A DNA stretch of 64,000 nt, taken from Lachnospiraceae bacterium (GTDB lineage Bacteria > Bacillota > Clostridia > Lachnospirales > Lachnospiraceae). The DNA is taken from positions 124,001 to 188,000 of the forward strand of contig CAJTCE010000002.1 in assembly GCA_910574745.1 (NCBI GenBank), given 5' to 3'. How positions within the stretch are numbered: position 1 is the first letter of the stretch; each line of letters opens with the position of its first letter. Shown here one piece after another: positions 8,128 through 16,963 of the stretch. The translations under genes and the position numbers were made by a program. The notes beneath the pieces are model-generated. The model had not been told where the DNA came from. It searched no databases and was given only the letters and a program-made list of their open reading frames with translations.

Positions 8128-10416
8128 ATGGAGAAAGCAATTATTCAGGGATATGTGGACCATATTATTTTTGAAAATCCCGAAAACGGATATGCGGTAT
8201 TGGCAGTGAGCAACGACAAAATAGAAGTAACGGTTACAGGAAAATTCCGGGGAATTGAAGCGGGAGAAAGAGTCCGCATTGAGGGAGTTTACAAGGAGCA
8301 TCAAAGCTATGGGGAACAGCTGCAGATGGAATCCTATGAAATACTTCCTCCTGACGACTGCAAAAGCATTGAGCGTTATCTGGGCTCGGGGGCAGTCAAG
8401 GGCGTGGGGGAAAAACTTGCATCAAGAATTGTAAAAAAATTTGGAGAGGCTACCTTCCGGATCATTGAGGAAGAGCCGGAGCGGTTGACGGAGATTAAGG
8501 GAATCAGCGAGAGGATTGCCAGAGAAATAGCGGAACAGGTCTATGAAAAGAGAGAAATGCGCCGTGCAATGCTGTTTTTGCAGGAATACGGCATAACGGA
8601 TAAGCTGGCAGTGAAGATATATGAACGATATGGAGACGGGGTTTATGATATGCTTCGGACCAATCCCTATAAAATGGCGGAAGACATTGACGGCGTAGGA
8701 TTTAAAAGGGCGGATGAAATCGCTAAAAATGTAGGGATTCTGGTGGATTCCGAATACCGGATCAGGTGCGGGCTGCTTTATGCTCTGTCCCAGGCTCTTT
8801 CTGCAGGTCATACCTGTCTTCCGGAAGATATTTTGATAGAAAACGGGTGTAATCTTTTGGGGCTTTCGGAAGAAGAAATCAGTGTTCAGCTTACCAACCT
8901 GGTTATGGAGCATAAAATTATTACGAGAAAGGAAAGAGAAGAGGGGCCTCTTTTTATTTATGGTCCTGCTTCCTACAGAGCGGAAAACCAGTGTGCAGCA
9001 CTGTTGAAGGAGCTGGATATCTGTTTTTTTGAAGAGGGAAAGAACGGCTTGTCCAAGGAAGAAAGCCTGATTTATGATAAGATTCAAAAAATAGAAGATG
9101 AAAGCGGAATCATTTTGGATGAAATGCAGAGGGAGGCGGTTTTAAAAGCCATTCAGCATGGGGTCATGGTTCTTACGGGAGGACCGGGAACGGGAAAAAC
9201 CACAACCATTCATATTATGCTGAGATATTTTGAAAGAGAGCAGATGGAAATAGAGCTGGCGGCGCCTACGGGAAGGGCTGCCAAGCGCATGAGCGAGGCC
9301 TGCGGCATGGAGGCCAGGACGATTCACAGGCTGTTAGAGGTGTCCGGCGCCGGAGATGATGAAGGCAGGGGAAGCGGATTTGGAAGGGACATGAATTATC
9401 CCCTGGAAGCAGATGTGATCATTGTGGATGAAATGTCCATGGTGGATATTTTTCTTTTTCAAGCATTGCTGTCGGCGATTCCCCGGGGAACCAGACTGAT
9501 CATGGTGGGAGATATGGATCAGCTTCCCAGTGTGGGGCCGGGCTGCGTTTTAAAGGACCTAATAGAAAGCGGGGCATATTCGGTAGTAATGCTGCATAAA
9601 ATTTTCAGGCAGGCGGCGGAAAGCGACATTGTCATGAATGCCCATAGAATCCATGACGGAAAGCCTGTTCAAATCCGCAACAAAGACAGCAAGGACTTCT
9701 ATTTTCTGAAAAGAAATGATTCTGATATTATATACAACAACATTGTCCAACTTGTTACAGATAAGCTGCCCAGATATGTGGGGGCTTCCCCTTTGGATAT
9801 CCAGGTGCTGACTCCCATGAAAAAAGGAGCTGTGGGCGTGGAGGCGTTAAACGGGATTTTGCAGCGCTTTATCAATCCGGCGGAGAAGGGAAAAAGGGAG
9901 CATCTTGCCGGCGATACTCTTTTCAGGGAAGGGGATAAAGTTATGCAGATAAAAAATAATTATAAGCTGGAGTGGGAGGTAGTGGGCAATTACAATCTGG
10001 TCCTTCAAAAGGGGCAGGGCGTTTTTAACGGGGATATCGGTATTATAAAAGAAATCAATGAATACGCATCTTTGATTCTGGTAGAATTTGACGAAGGACG
10101 GCGGGTTCATTACCGTTTTGAAGAACTGGATGAACTGGAGCTTGCCTATGCCATTACCATACACAAATCCCAGGGAAGCGAATATCCTGCGGTAGTAGTC
10201 CCCTTACTGGGAGTTCCGGGGCTGTTAACCTACCGCAACCTTTTGTATACGGCAGTAACCCGTGCCAAAAAGTGTGTGACCATTCTGGGGGATGAGAACA
10301 TTATGGAGAATATGATTTCGGGAGAGAATAAACAGAAAAGATATACAGGATTCCGCTATCGGATATTGGAAACGGAGAAAATGCGCGGGAAGGAAAAGGA
10401 TTGGCAATCATTTTAA
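8128..10416 (+). CDS. recD2: RecD2-type SF1B DNA helicase
   Basis: 762 aa from the ATG at 8128; an in-frame ATG at 8059 lies inside the preceding terminator loop. An OB-like N-terminal part and helix-hairpin-helix region (residues ~60-220) precede the helicase core. Motifs: Walker A GGPGTGKTTT near 349, Walker B DEMSMVD near 433, motif III GDMDQLPSVGPG near 461, HKSQGSEYP near 678 and TAVTRAKK near the end. This is the RecD2/TraA-like branch found in bacteria without RecBCD, a 5'-3' helicase of DNA repair. The comF start overlaps its end by 16 nt, indicating cotranscription. Confidence 0.92.
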   Translation: MEKAIIQGYVDHIIFENPENGYAVLAVSNDKIEVTVTGKFRGIEAGERVRIEGVYKEHQSYGEQLQMESYEILPPDDCKSIERYLGSGAVKGVGEKLASRIVKKFGEATFRIIEEEPERLTEIKGISERIAREIAEQVYEKREMRRAMLFLQEYGITDKLAVKIYERYGDGVYDMLRTNPYKMAEDIDGVGFKRADEIAKNVGILVDSEYRIRCGLLYALSQALSAGHTCLPEDILIENGCNLLGLSEEEISVQLTNLVMEHKIITRKEREEGPLFIYGPASYRAENQCAALLKELDICFFEEGKNGLSKEESLIYDKIQKIEDESGIILDEMQREAVLKAIQHGVMVLTGGPGTGKTTTIHIMLRYFEREQMEIELAAPTGRAAKRMSEACGMEARTIHRLLEVSGAGDDEGRGSGFGRDMNYPLEADVIIVDEMSMVDIFLFQALLSAIPRGTRLIMVGDMDQLPSVGPGCVLKDLIESGAYSVVMLHKIFRQAAESDIVMNAHRIHDGKPVQIRNKDSKDFYFLKRNDSDIIYNNIVQLVTDKLPRYVGASPLDIQVLTPMKKGAVGVEALNGILQRFINPAEKGKREHLAGDTLFREGDKVMQIKNNYKLEWEVVGNYNLVLQKGQGVFNGDIGIIKEINEYASLILVEFDEGRRVHYRFEELDELELAYAITIHKSQGSEYPAVVVPLLGVPGLLTYRNLLYTAVTRAKKCVTILGDENIMENMISGENKQKRYTGFRYRILETEKMRGKEKDWQSF

Positions 10417-11168
10417 GAAATATGTACAAAAGAATGGCAAAGGCGGTAAAATGGAATAAAACAGCGGATATTCTATTTCCTTTAAGGTGCCCCGTCTGCG
10501 ATAAGCCGGTCCCCTATTTTGACAGGCAGAAGGGAATTTGTCCGGAATGTATGGAGGGCTTTTTACGTATTGAGAAAGCCAGATGCTGCCTGTGCGGCAG
10601 GAGACTTGCGGCAAATGACGGGGAACTTTGCGAAGACTGCAGGACGAATGGCAGAAGGCACTATTATACAAAAGGAATTGCTTTATATGAATACAACGAT
10701 ATGATGCGAAAAGCCGTTTATCGTTTTAAATATGAAGGGCGCAGGGAATATGCGGAATTTTTTGGCAAAGCCTTGGCGCGGCAATTTGGAAATGCGGTCA
10801 AAAGGGCGGGAGTAGAAGGGATTATTCCGGTTCCTCTCCACCCAAAGAGGGAAAATGAAAGGGGATATAACCAGGCAGGTCTCTTGGCAAGGATTTTCGG
10901 AGAGGAAACGCAGATTCCCGTTTATGAAAAATATGTTGTCCGCATCAGGAATACGCCGCCTATGAAAGCCCTTGAAGGAGCCAAGAGACAAAATAATTTG
11001 AAAAAGGCTTTTAAAATAGGGCAAAATGATGTAAAATTGAATATAACTATAATTGTAGATGACATTTATACAACCGGCAGCACCATTGATGCTATGGCGA
11101 AGGTATTATTGGAAGCCGGTATTTCACAGGTTTATTTTATGACATTGGCAATTGGGAAAGACTTTTGA
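10401..11168 (+). CDS. comF: ComF-family phosphoribosyltransferase-like protein
   Basis: About 255 aa from TTG 10401, with GGAAGG upstream; ATG 10422 is an alternative start. A Cys-rich zinc ribbon occupies residues ~30-80 (C30/C33, C47/C50, C62/C65, C77/C80). A phosphoribosyltransferase domain follows, with the PRPP-loop motif VDDIYTTGST at ~219-228. ComF proteins assist single-stranded DNA uptake and chromosomal transformation, and they also occur widely in non-competent species. Here it lies between recD2 and the flagellar-associated yvyF, the same neighbour relation (comF-yvyF) seen in Bacillus. Confidence 0.88.
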   Translation: MAIILRNMYKRMAKAVKWNKTADILFPLRCPVCDKPVPYFDRQKGICPECMEGFLRIEKARCCLCGRRLAANDGELCEDCRTNGRRHYYTKGIALYEYNDMMRKAVYRFKYEGRREYAEFFGKALARQFGNAVKRAGVEGIIPVPLHPKRENERGYNQAGLLARIFGEETQIPVYEKYVVRIRNTPPMKALEGAKRQNNLKKAFKIGQNDVKLNITIIVDDIYTTGSTIDAMAKVLLEAGISQVYFMTLAIGKDF

Positions 11169-11184
11169 ACGGAGGGTGCATAGG

Positions 11185-11592
11185 ATGAATGTAATAAATT
11201 GCAGAAAGTGTGGAAGGTTATTTAATCATATATCGGGACCGTATATCTGTCCTGCGTGCAAAGAGCGGGCTGAAAAGAAATTCCAGGAAGTAAAGGAGTA
11301 TATCCGCGCCCACAATAACTGCCCTATGGCAGAAGTGTGCGAGGAATGCGATGTTGAGCCAAAACAGATTCAGGCATGGATCAGGGAGGAAAGGCTGCAG
11401 TTTGCAGAGGATTCGCCTATTAAGGTAACCTGTGAAAACTGTGGGGCGTCTATTGGAAGCGGAAGATTCTGCAACAAATGTAAAAATGAAATGGCAAAAA
11501 CCTTCAGCGGTGCAATCAGCAAGCCGGCAGCGCCCAAAAAAGAAACTGAAGCAAAGCCCGGGGATAATAAAAATAAAATGAGATTTTTATAG
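11185..11592 (+). CDS. yvyF: YvyF-like flagellar-operon zinc-ribbon protein
   Basis: 135 aa from the ATG at 11185, which has GGAGGG 9 nt upstream; a start at 11152 would overlap comF and lacks a site. Two Cys pairs near the N-terminus (C6/C9 and C22/C25) and another pair of knuckles near residues 85-102 (CENC, CNKC) flank a central helix-turn-helix-like segment (AEVCEECDVEPKQIQAWIREERL). This is the layout of the TIGR03826 flagellar-operon protein, which lies next to comF and flgM in Bacillus. Here no flgM/flgK genes follow. Its molecular role is not established; a regulatory role is inferred. The C-terminus is Lys/Pro-rich and disordered. Confidence 0.78.
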   Translation: MNVINCRKCGRLFNHISGPYICPACKERAEKKFQEVKEYIRAHNNCPMAEVCEECDVEPKQIQAWIREERLQFAEDSPIKVTCENCGASIGSGRFCNKCKNEMAKTFSGAISKPAAPKKETEAKPGDNKNKMRFL

Positions 11593-11611
11593 GAAGCGGC
11601 GAGGTTAGGCT

Positions 11612-12010
11612 ATGTTAAGTCAGGAAAGGGTTCAGCTGATGACTAAAATGGCGGCTTATGAAGAAAATGAAGGCCGCAAGTATATGTCCATCGGGAATTA
11701 TTTCAGGAGCGACTATATCGGGTTACAGACCATTAAATCCATTATATGCGCAACCATTGCATATGCCATTTTATTTGCAATGTATATATGTTATGATTTT
11801 GAGGTTTTTATGCAGGACATTTATAAAATGGATCTGTTGGCATTCGGTAAGAACGTGATCCTGTATTACTTTATTTTTACTTTGATCTATGCTGTGATTT
11901 CTTATATTGTTCACTCATACAGATATTTCATGGCAAAAAAGAGCCTGAAAAGGTATTACCATCATCTAAAGCAGTTAAATGCCATGTATGATTTGGAAAA
12001 CAGGAAATAG
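11612..12010 (+). CDS. Small membrane protein of unknown function
   Basis: 132 aa with two predicted membrane segments (residues ~44-62 and ~82-104). The flanking ends are charged and probably cytoplasmic, and the C-terminal part (MAKKSLKRYYHHLKQLNAMYDLENRK) is basic and helical. I do not recognise a family. It lies 19 bp after yvyF and 14 bp before another membrane-protein gene, which in turn leads into cdaA-cdaR-glmM. That context makes a link to the cell envelope or c-di-AMP module plausible but unproven. Confidence 0.7.
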   Translation: MLSQERVQLMTKMAAYEENEGRKYMSIGNYFRSDYIGLQTIKSIICATIAYAILFAMYICYDFEVFMQDIYKMDLLAFGKNVILYYFIFTLIYAVISYIVHSYRYFMAKKSLKRYYHHLKQLNAMYDLENRK

Positions 12011-12024
12011 GAAAGGAATATCTT

Positions 12025-12957
12025 ATGTCTTCATTACTGGAAATGAGGGAAAGACTTCGGAATTTCTACAGTAAGTATGAAATTTATATTACGCCGCTGT
12101 TTAAATTTGTGCTGGCGTTAGTTTCTCTGATGTGTATTAACGGGAATATCGGTTATATGGATAGACTGAACAATATTATTATTGTTCTGGTAATTGCATT
12201 AATGTGCTCCTTTCTACCCATGAATTTTATTGTTTTGGTCAGCGCCGGGTTTGTATGTGCCCACTTATATACGGCTTCGCTGGAATGCGGGGTTGTGGCC
12301 CTTGCAATATTTTTATTGATGTTTATTTTGTATTTTCGTTTTTCCCCCAAGGATACGGTTGTTGTATTACTTCTGCCCTTGTGCTTTATCATGAAAATAC
12401 CTTATGTTGTTCCCATAGCCGTGGGGCTTATGGGGACGCCTGCATCGGTGGTATCCGTAGGCTGTGGTACGGTAGTGTACTATTTGATTCAATACATTAA
12501 AGTCAATGCGTCTACCATCAGCGCTTTAGAAGCGGATGACGGGGCGGTTGCCAAGTTCCGTTACGTAATAGACGGCATATTAAACAACAAAGAAATGTTG
12601 ATTACCATTATTGCTTTTGCGGCTGTAGTGATTGCAGTGTACCTTATAAGAAGAACCTCTGTGGACCACGCATGGACGATTGCCATGGCGGTGGGAGCTG
12701 TTTTGGGTGTTGTAGTATTGCTGATTGGGGATTTGGCCTATGATACTCATATTTCAATCGGGCTTTTGATTGTGGGAATGGTTATATCCCTGCTGATTGC
12801 AAAGGTTCTGCAGTTTTTCTGCTTCAATGTGGATTACTCACGGACGGAGTATGTTCAGTTTGAGGATGATGAGTATTATTATTATGTGAAGGCTGTACCA
12901 AAGAACTCTGTTGCGCAGGCGAAGAAAAAAGTAAAGAAAATAACGAGTGTTTTATAA
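12025..12957 (+). CDS. Polytopic membrane protein of unknown function upstream of cdaA
   Basis: 310 aa with about eight to nine hydrophobic segments in two groups (residues ~20-165 and ~190-275), separated by a soluble loop around 165-190. The cytoplasmic tail has a striking acidic-aromatic run (FEDDEYYYYVKAVPK, ~283-297) and then a Lys-rich end. No catalytic motif or known transporter signature is seen. Only 24 bp separate it from the cdaA ATG, so it is probably cotranscribed with the c-di-AMP synthesis genes and could act with CdaA at the membrane; this is inference from position. Confidence 0.72.
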   Translation: MSSLLEMRERLRNFYSKYEIYITPLFKFVLALVSLMCINGNIGYMDRLNNIIIVLVIALMCSFLPMNFIVLVSAGFVCAHLYTASLECGVVALAIFLLMFILYFRFSPKDTVVVLLLPLCFIMKIPYVVPIAVGLMGTPASVVSVGCGTVVYYLIQYIKVNASTISALEADDGAVAKFRYVIDGILNNKEMLITIIAFAAVVIAVYLIRRTSVDHAWTIAMAVGAVLGVVVLLIGDLAYDTHISIGLLIVGMVISLLIAKVLQFFCFNVDYSRTEYVQFEDDEYYYYVKAVPKNSVAQAKKKVKKITSVL

Positions 12958-12981
12958 TGCCAAAGGGGATTGGTTCTTTTG

Positions 12982-13857
12982 ATGGAGCAGATAAACAGCT
13001 TTATAAATAAATATTTGACGACCCTTCATATTCCTACCAGGATTGTATGGACAGATATTGTGGAGATAATTATTATCTCCTTTTTGGTGTACCAGATTTT
13101 AATATGGATTCGCGATACGAAAGCGTGGAATCTGTTAAAAGGCGTAATAGTTATTTTGATCTTTTTGCTCTTTGCGGCAATTTTGCGGCTAAGCACGATT
13201 TTATGGATTGCCGAAAAGGTCTTTTCCGTGGGAATAATAGCGGTTGTTATTGTATTGCAGCCGGAATTAAGGCGCGCGCTGGAGCAGCTGGGGCAAAAGA
13301 ATTTTGTGGCAAATCTTGTGCCTTTTGATGTGGCGAAGAATTCCGACGGGAATTTTTCTGACAGAACGATCAATGAGATCGTGAAGGCCAGCTTTGAAAT
13401 GGGAAAGGTAAAAACCGGAGCCCTGATCGTTGTTGAACAGAACCAGAAATTGACAGAGTATGAGCGGACCGGCATTGCAGTAGACGCAATTGTTACCAAC
13501 CAGCTTCTGATCAATATTTTTGAACATAATACACCTCTTCATGACGGCGCCGTACTGGTGCGGGGAGACAGAGTGGTTTCCGCAACCTGTTATCTGCCGT
13601 TGTCTGACAGCACAAAGCTTTCCAAGGAATTGGGAACCAGACATCGTGCGGGAGTAGGTGTATCCGAAATCACGGATTCCATGACTATTATTGTATCGGA
13701 GGAAACCGGGCGCGTATCGGTGGCTTTTGAAGGTAAGCTTACAAGAAATGTGGATGCGGATACCCTGAGGAAGAAGCTTGAGTCCATCCAGAACAAGACT
13801 GTTGAAGAAAAGCAACGTAAAGTCTGGAAAGGCAGGTTGAAGCGTGAAGAAAAATAA
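12982..13857 (+). CDS. cdaA: Diadenylate cyclase CdaA (c-di-AMP synthase)
   Basis: 291 aa from ATG 12982; a TTG at 12970 is an alternative start. Three N-terminal membrane helices (~30-95) are followed by a DAC domain with both signature motifs, DGA at 188-190 and RHR at 220-222. The enzyme condenses two ATP into c-di-AMP, the second messenger for potassium and osmolyte control and wall homeostasis. It is membrane-bound and is normally controlled by CdaR and GlmM, whose genes follow directly; cdaR overlaps it by 14 nt. The QPELRRALEQLG segment at ~93-104 is typical of CdaA. Confidence 0.95.
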   Translation: MEQINSFINKYLTTLHIPTRIVWTDIVEIIIISFLVYQILIWIRDTKAWNLLKGVIVILIFLLFAAILRLSTILWIAEKVFSVGIIAVVIVLQPELRRALEQLGQKNFVANLVPFDVAKNSDGNFSDRTINEIVKASFEMGKVKTGALIVVEQNQKLTEYERTGIAVDAIVTNQLLINIFEHNTPLHDGAVLVRGDRVVSATCYLPLSDSTKLSKELGTRHRAGVGVSEITDSMTIIVSEETGRVSVAFEGKLTRNVDADTLRKKLESIQNKTVEEKQRKVWKGRLKREEK

Positions 13858-15130
13858 ACTGACGGATAATTTATTCTTAAGAATACTGGCAGTAATAGTG
13901 GCTGTTTTAGTATGGATCATTGTGGTAAATGTCAGCGACCCCATTATTGAGTCCACTTATTCGGGAGTACCGGTAGAAATTCTGAATGGGGATTTGATTT
14001 CCAAGCAGAACGAAACCTATGAAATTTTAAACGGCAGCAATACCATTTCCGTAACCATTACAGCGAAACGCTCTATCAATGATCTGCTGGGCAAGGAAAA
14101 TATTAAGGCGACGGCAGATATGCAGGAGCTGGATGAAGAAAACGGCACAATCCGGATACGCCTGGAAACCAACAAATACAACGATAAAATCGAGAGCATC
14201 AAGTCCAAAACAGATGTAGTTGAGGTGGAGATCGAAGCTCTTTCAAAACGCCAATTTTCAATAACTCCTGTTATTAATGGAGAACCGGTAGAAGGATATA
14301 TCACAGGGGATGTAACCCTGGATCAAAATGTGGTAACGGTACAGGGACCGGAATCTGTTGTTTCAAAGATCGCCTATGCTTCCGTAGAGGCTTCCGTGGC
14401 GGGAATGTCAGGCAGTATCAGCACCACGGCGGTTATCCGCTATTATGATGAGGAAAATAACCAGGTAGATGCTTCAAGACTGACGGGTAATATCAATACA
14501 GTCAGTATAAAGGTGGAACTACTGGCTACCAAAAGCCTTCCTTTAAAGTTTGCCACTACAGGAACGCCAGCGGATGATTACGGTCTCTCGGGCGAGATTA
14601 CTTCCGATATAGAAGAAGTACTGGTTGCAGGGAAATTAAATACTCTGGTAGGACTGGCGAATATCAGCATACCGGCGTCGGCAATTGATGTGGAGGATAA
14701 GAAGGAAAGCTTTACGGTTACTATCGACTTAAACAAATATCTTCCCGATAATGTAAGGCTGGCGGATGAGGACTTTGACGGCAAGATTACGGTTACAGTA
14801 GGAATAGCGCCTATGGAAACAAAAATCGTTGCCATACCCAGAAGCCGCTTTATGATTACCGGATTGAGCGATGAGAATCAAAGAGCCGGCCTGACGGAAA
14901 CAGAGGATACGATTGCAGTAACCTTTAAGGGAATGCCGGCGGATCTGGAAAAGCTGGAAACAGAAGGATTGATCGGAACTGTCGCCATTGGGGATTATAT
15001 GGAAAAAAGAAATATGACCACCATAAAGGAAGGCGTTTATGATATTCCCGTAAGCTTTGAATTGCCGGAGGGTGTTTTTATGGCGGATGAGGATTTTACG
15101 GTGGAATGCCGGATAAGGAATATAAAATAA
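13844..15130 (+). CDS. cdaR: CdaR (YbbR-domain) regulator of CdaA
   Basis: 428 aa. A short cytoplasmic N-terminus and one membrane anchor (residues ~11-30, [19 protein letters not shown]) precede an extracytoplasmic part built from about four YbbR repeats (~35-425). Each repeat has a recurring pattern of a beta strand, a V.V.G... turn and a later VxVxV strand. It binds CdaA in the membrane and modulates cyclase activity. It lies between cdaA, which it overlaps, and glmM (19 bp), the standard Firmicutes operon order. Confidence 0.9.
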   Translation: MKKNKLTDNLFLRILAVIVAVLVWIIVVNVSDPIIESTYSGVPVEILNGDLISKQNETYEILNGSNTISVTITAKRSINDLLGKENIKATADMQELDEENGTIRIRLETNKYNDKIESIKSKTDVVEVEIEALSKRQFSITPVINGEPVEGYITGDVTLDQNVVTVQGPESVVSKIAYASVEASVAGMSGSISTTAVIRYYDEENNQVDASRLTGNINTVSIKVELLATKSLPLKFATTGTPADDYGLSGEITSDIEEVLVAGKLNTLVGLANISIPASAIDVEDKKESFTVTIDLNKYLPDNVRLADEDFDGKITVTVGIAPMETKIVAIPRSRFMITGLSDENQRAGLTETEDTIAVTFKGMPADLEKLETEGLIGTVAIGDYMEKRNMTTIKEGVYDIPVSFELPEGVFMADEDFTVECRIRNIK

Positions 15131-15149
15131 AAATAAAGGACGAAATTTT

Positions 15150-16499
15150 ATGGGTAGATTATTTGGAACAGACGGTGTCAGAGGAGTTGCCAATGAGGAG
15201 CTGACGCCGACTCTTGCTATGGAGCTTGGTCAGGCGGGGGCTTATGTTCTGACCAGGGAAAATGAGCATAAGCCTACCATTATGGTTGGATGCGATACAA
15301 GGATTTCAGGAGATATGCTGGCAAACGCATTGATGGCAGGGGCCTGCTCCGTAGGAGCTAATGTGGTATATGTGGGAGTTGTTCCCACGCCGGCAGTGGC
15401 GTATCTTACACGGAAATATAAGGTAGATGCGGGCGTTGTGATTTCGGCATCCCATAATCCGGTTGAGTTTAACGGAATTAAGTTTTTTGACGGAAACGGC
15501 TATAAACTTCCCGATGCTTTGGAAGACGAAATAGAAGAATTGATTAAAAGCGGAATGGAAGGAGTAAAATTTCCTACCGGTTCCTCTGTGGGAAAGATTA
15601 AATACCGCACTGATGCGAGAGAAGAGTATATTAACCATGCCATGAAAGCTATCCCCATAAGCCTGGAGGGGAAAAAGATCGTAGTGGATTGTGCCGAGGG
15701 CGCGGCTTTTTATACTTCCGTAGAAGCTTTAAAAGAGCTGGGGGCGACGGTAGTCGCCATTCACAACAATCCGGACGGCACCAATATCAATGCAAACTGC
15801 GGTTCCACCCATATGGAGGAATTGATGGCAAGGGTTGTGTATGAAGGGGCTGATATCGGTCTGGCTTTTGACGGCGATGCCGACAGGCTGCTGGCTGTAG
15901 ATGAAAAAGGACAGCGGGTAGACGGCGACCAGATTATGGCAATCGTGGGCAATCATATGAAGAACCAGGGACTTTTGAAGGACAATACCATTGTTGCCAC
16001 GGTCATGAGCAATCTGGGCTTTTTTCTCATGGGAAAGGCTCATGGCATTAACATAGAGCAGACTAAGGTGGGCGACAGATATGTGCTAGAGCGCATGAAG
16101 GAAATCGGAGCCAATCTGGGTGGAGAGCAGTCAGGACATATTATATTCCTGGATGAAAATACCACGGGAGACGGCCTTTTAAGCGCATTGCACCTTTTGC
16201 AGGTATTGGTGGAAACGGGAAAATCCCTTTCAGAGCTGGCGTCTATTATGGAGGTTCTGCCACAGGCGCTGGTCAATGCCCGAGTGCCCAATCACAAAAA
16301 AGAGAGCTATATGGAATACCCTGAAATTGCGGAAGCCATTGAAGAGCTTTCCAAGAAATTTGCGGGAGAGGGCAGAGTTTTGATACGTCCTTCAGGAACG
16401 GAGCCTCTGGTGCGTGTTATGATTGAGGGAAAAGACCAGGAGCAGATAGAAAAGGAAGCCCGCAACCTGGCGGAGCTTATTCAGAATGTCATGCTGTAA
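15150..16499 (+). CDS. glmM: Phosphoglucosamine mutase GlmM
   Basis: 449 aa, the usual length for the family. It starts with the GlmM hallmark [15 protein letters not shown]. The phosphoserine is Ser101 in ISASHNP, the metal site is DGDADR at ~240-245, and the phosphate-binding RPSGTEP is near 411. It converts glucosamine-6-phosphate to glucosamine-1-phosphate for UDP-GlcNAc and peptidoglycan synthesis. GlmM also binds and inhibits CdaA, which explains the conserved cdaA-cdaR-glmM arrangement seen here. Confidence 0.95.
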   Translation: MGRLFGTDGVRGVANEELTPTLAMELGQAGAYVLTRENEHKPTIMVGCDTRISGDMLANALMAGACSVGANVVYVGVVPTPAVAYLTRKYKVDAGVVISASHNPVEFNGIKFFDGNGYKLPDALEDEIEELIKSGMEGVKFPTGSSVGKIKYRTDAREEYINHAMKAIPISLEGKKIVVDCAEGAAFYTSVEALKELGATVVAIHNNPDGTNINANCGSTHMEELMARVVYEGADIGLAFDGDADRLLAVDEKGQRVDGDQIMAIVGNHMKNQGLLKDNTIVATVMSNLGFFLMGKAHGINIEQTKVGDRYVLERMKEIGANLGGEQSGHIIFLDENTTGDGLLSALHLLQVLVETGKSLSELASIMEVLPQALVNARVPNHKKESYMEYPEIAEAIEELSKKFAGEGRVLIRPSGTEPLVRVMIEGKDQEQIEKEARNLAELIQNVML

Positions 16500-16502
16500 G
16501 GC

Positions 16503-16531
16503 TTGTGAAATATCGGGAAAAGTGTTATAGT
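16503..16531 (+). promoter_or_regulatory. Promoter for ptsH
   Basis: TTGTGA (16503-16508) and TATAGT (16526-16531) are 17 bp apart in the short gap after glmM. GGAGGG lies between them and the ptsH ATG at 16567. Confidence 0.5.
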
Positions 16532-16566
16532 AAATACGGGTAAGACATATTTGGAGGGAAATACAA

Positions 16567-16830
16567 ATGGTTAGTCAAAAAGTAGTAATTAAAAATCCAA
16601 CAGGATTGCACTTGAGACCTGCCGGGATCCTATGTAAGGAAGCGATGCAATTCAAATCATTAATAACATTTTCATTCAGAGATAGTACGGCAAATGCAAA
16701 GAGCGTCCTAAGTGTGCTGGGTGCGTGTGTAAAGTGCGGAGATGAAATCGAATTTGTCTGTGAGGGCGAGGACGAGGAAGAGGCTCTTAAAGCACTGGTA
16801 ACCGCAATTGAAAGCGGGCTCGGCGAATAA
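16567..16830 (+). CDS. ptsH: HPr phosphocarrier protein
   Basis: 87 aa, the full HPr length. The PEP-dependent phosphorylation site is His15 in TGLHLRPAG, and the HPr-kinase regulatory site is Ser46 in NAKSVLSV. Both are kept, so the protein could serve sugar transport through the PTS and also catabolite repression through HPr(Ser-P)/CcpA, as in other Firmicutes. It is monocistronic, between its own promoter and terminator, with no ptsI nearby. Confidence 0.92.
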   Translation: MVSQKVVIKNPTGLHLRPAGILCKEAMQFKSLITFSFRDSTANAKSVLSVLGACVKCGDEIEFVCEGEDEEEALKALVTAIESGLGE

Positions 16831-16847
16831 TAAAATAAAGCATTACG

Positions 16848-16873
16848 GCCCATCTATTTAGGATGGGCTTTTT
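16848..16873 (+). terminator. Rho-independent terminator of ptsH
   Basis: GCCCATC (16848-16854) pairs with GATGGGC (16862-16868) and a T5 run follows directly. It begins 18 nt after the stop codon. Confidence 0.85.
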
Positions 16874-16963
16874 CATATTCGTTAAATTCTATGGGATAGC
16901 CGATAGAATAAAAACGGGAAAAGAAAATCGGACAGAATAGGAAAGAGGAAAGGAAGCATAGAC

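Noticed and set aside
8422-9087. Long open frame on the minus strand inside recD2.
   Set aside because: It has no binding site, no recognisable domain and lies fully opposite a gene with intact helicase motifs.
13267-13956. Open frame of 229 codons on the minus strand across cdaA and cdaR.
   Set aside because: It is antisense to two well-supported genes with conserved catalytic motifs; composition is that of a mirror frame.
16874-16963. T-box or leucine leader peptide ahead of leuA.
   Set aside because: The gap is only 90 nt, has no run of Leu codons and no T-box consensus, and holds no terminator after the ptsH one.
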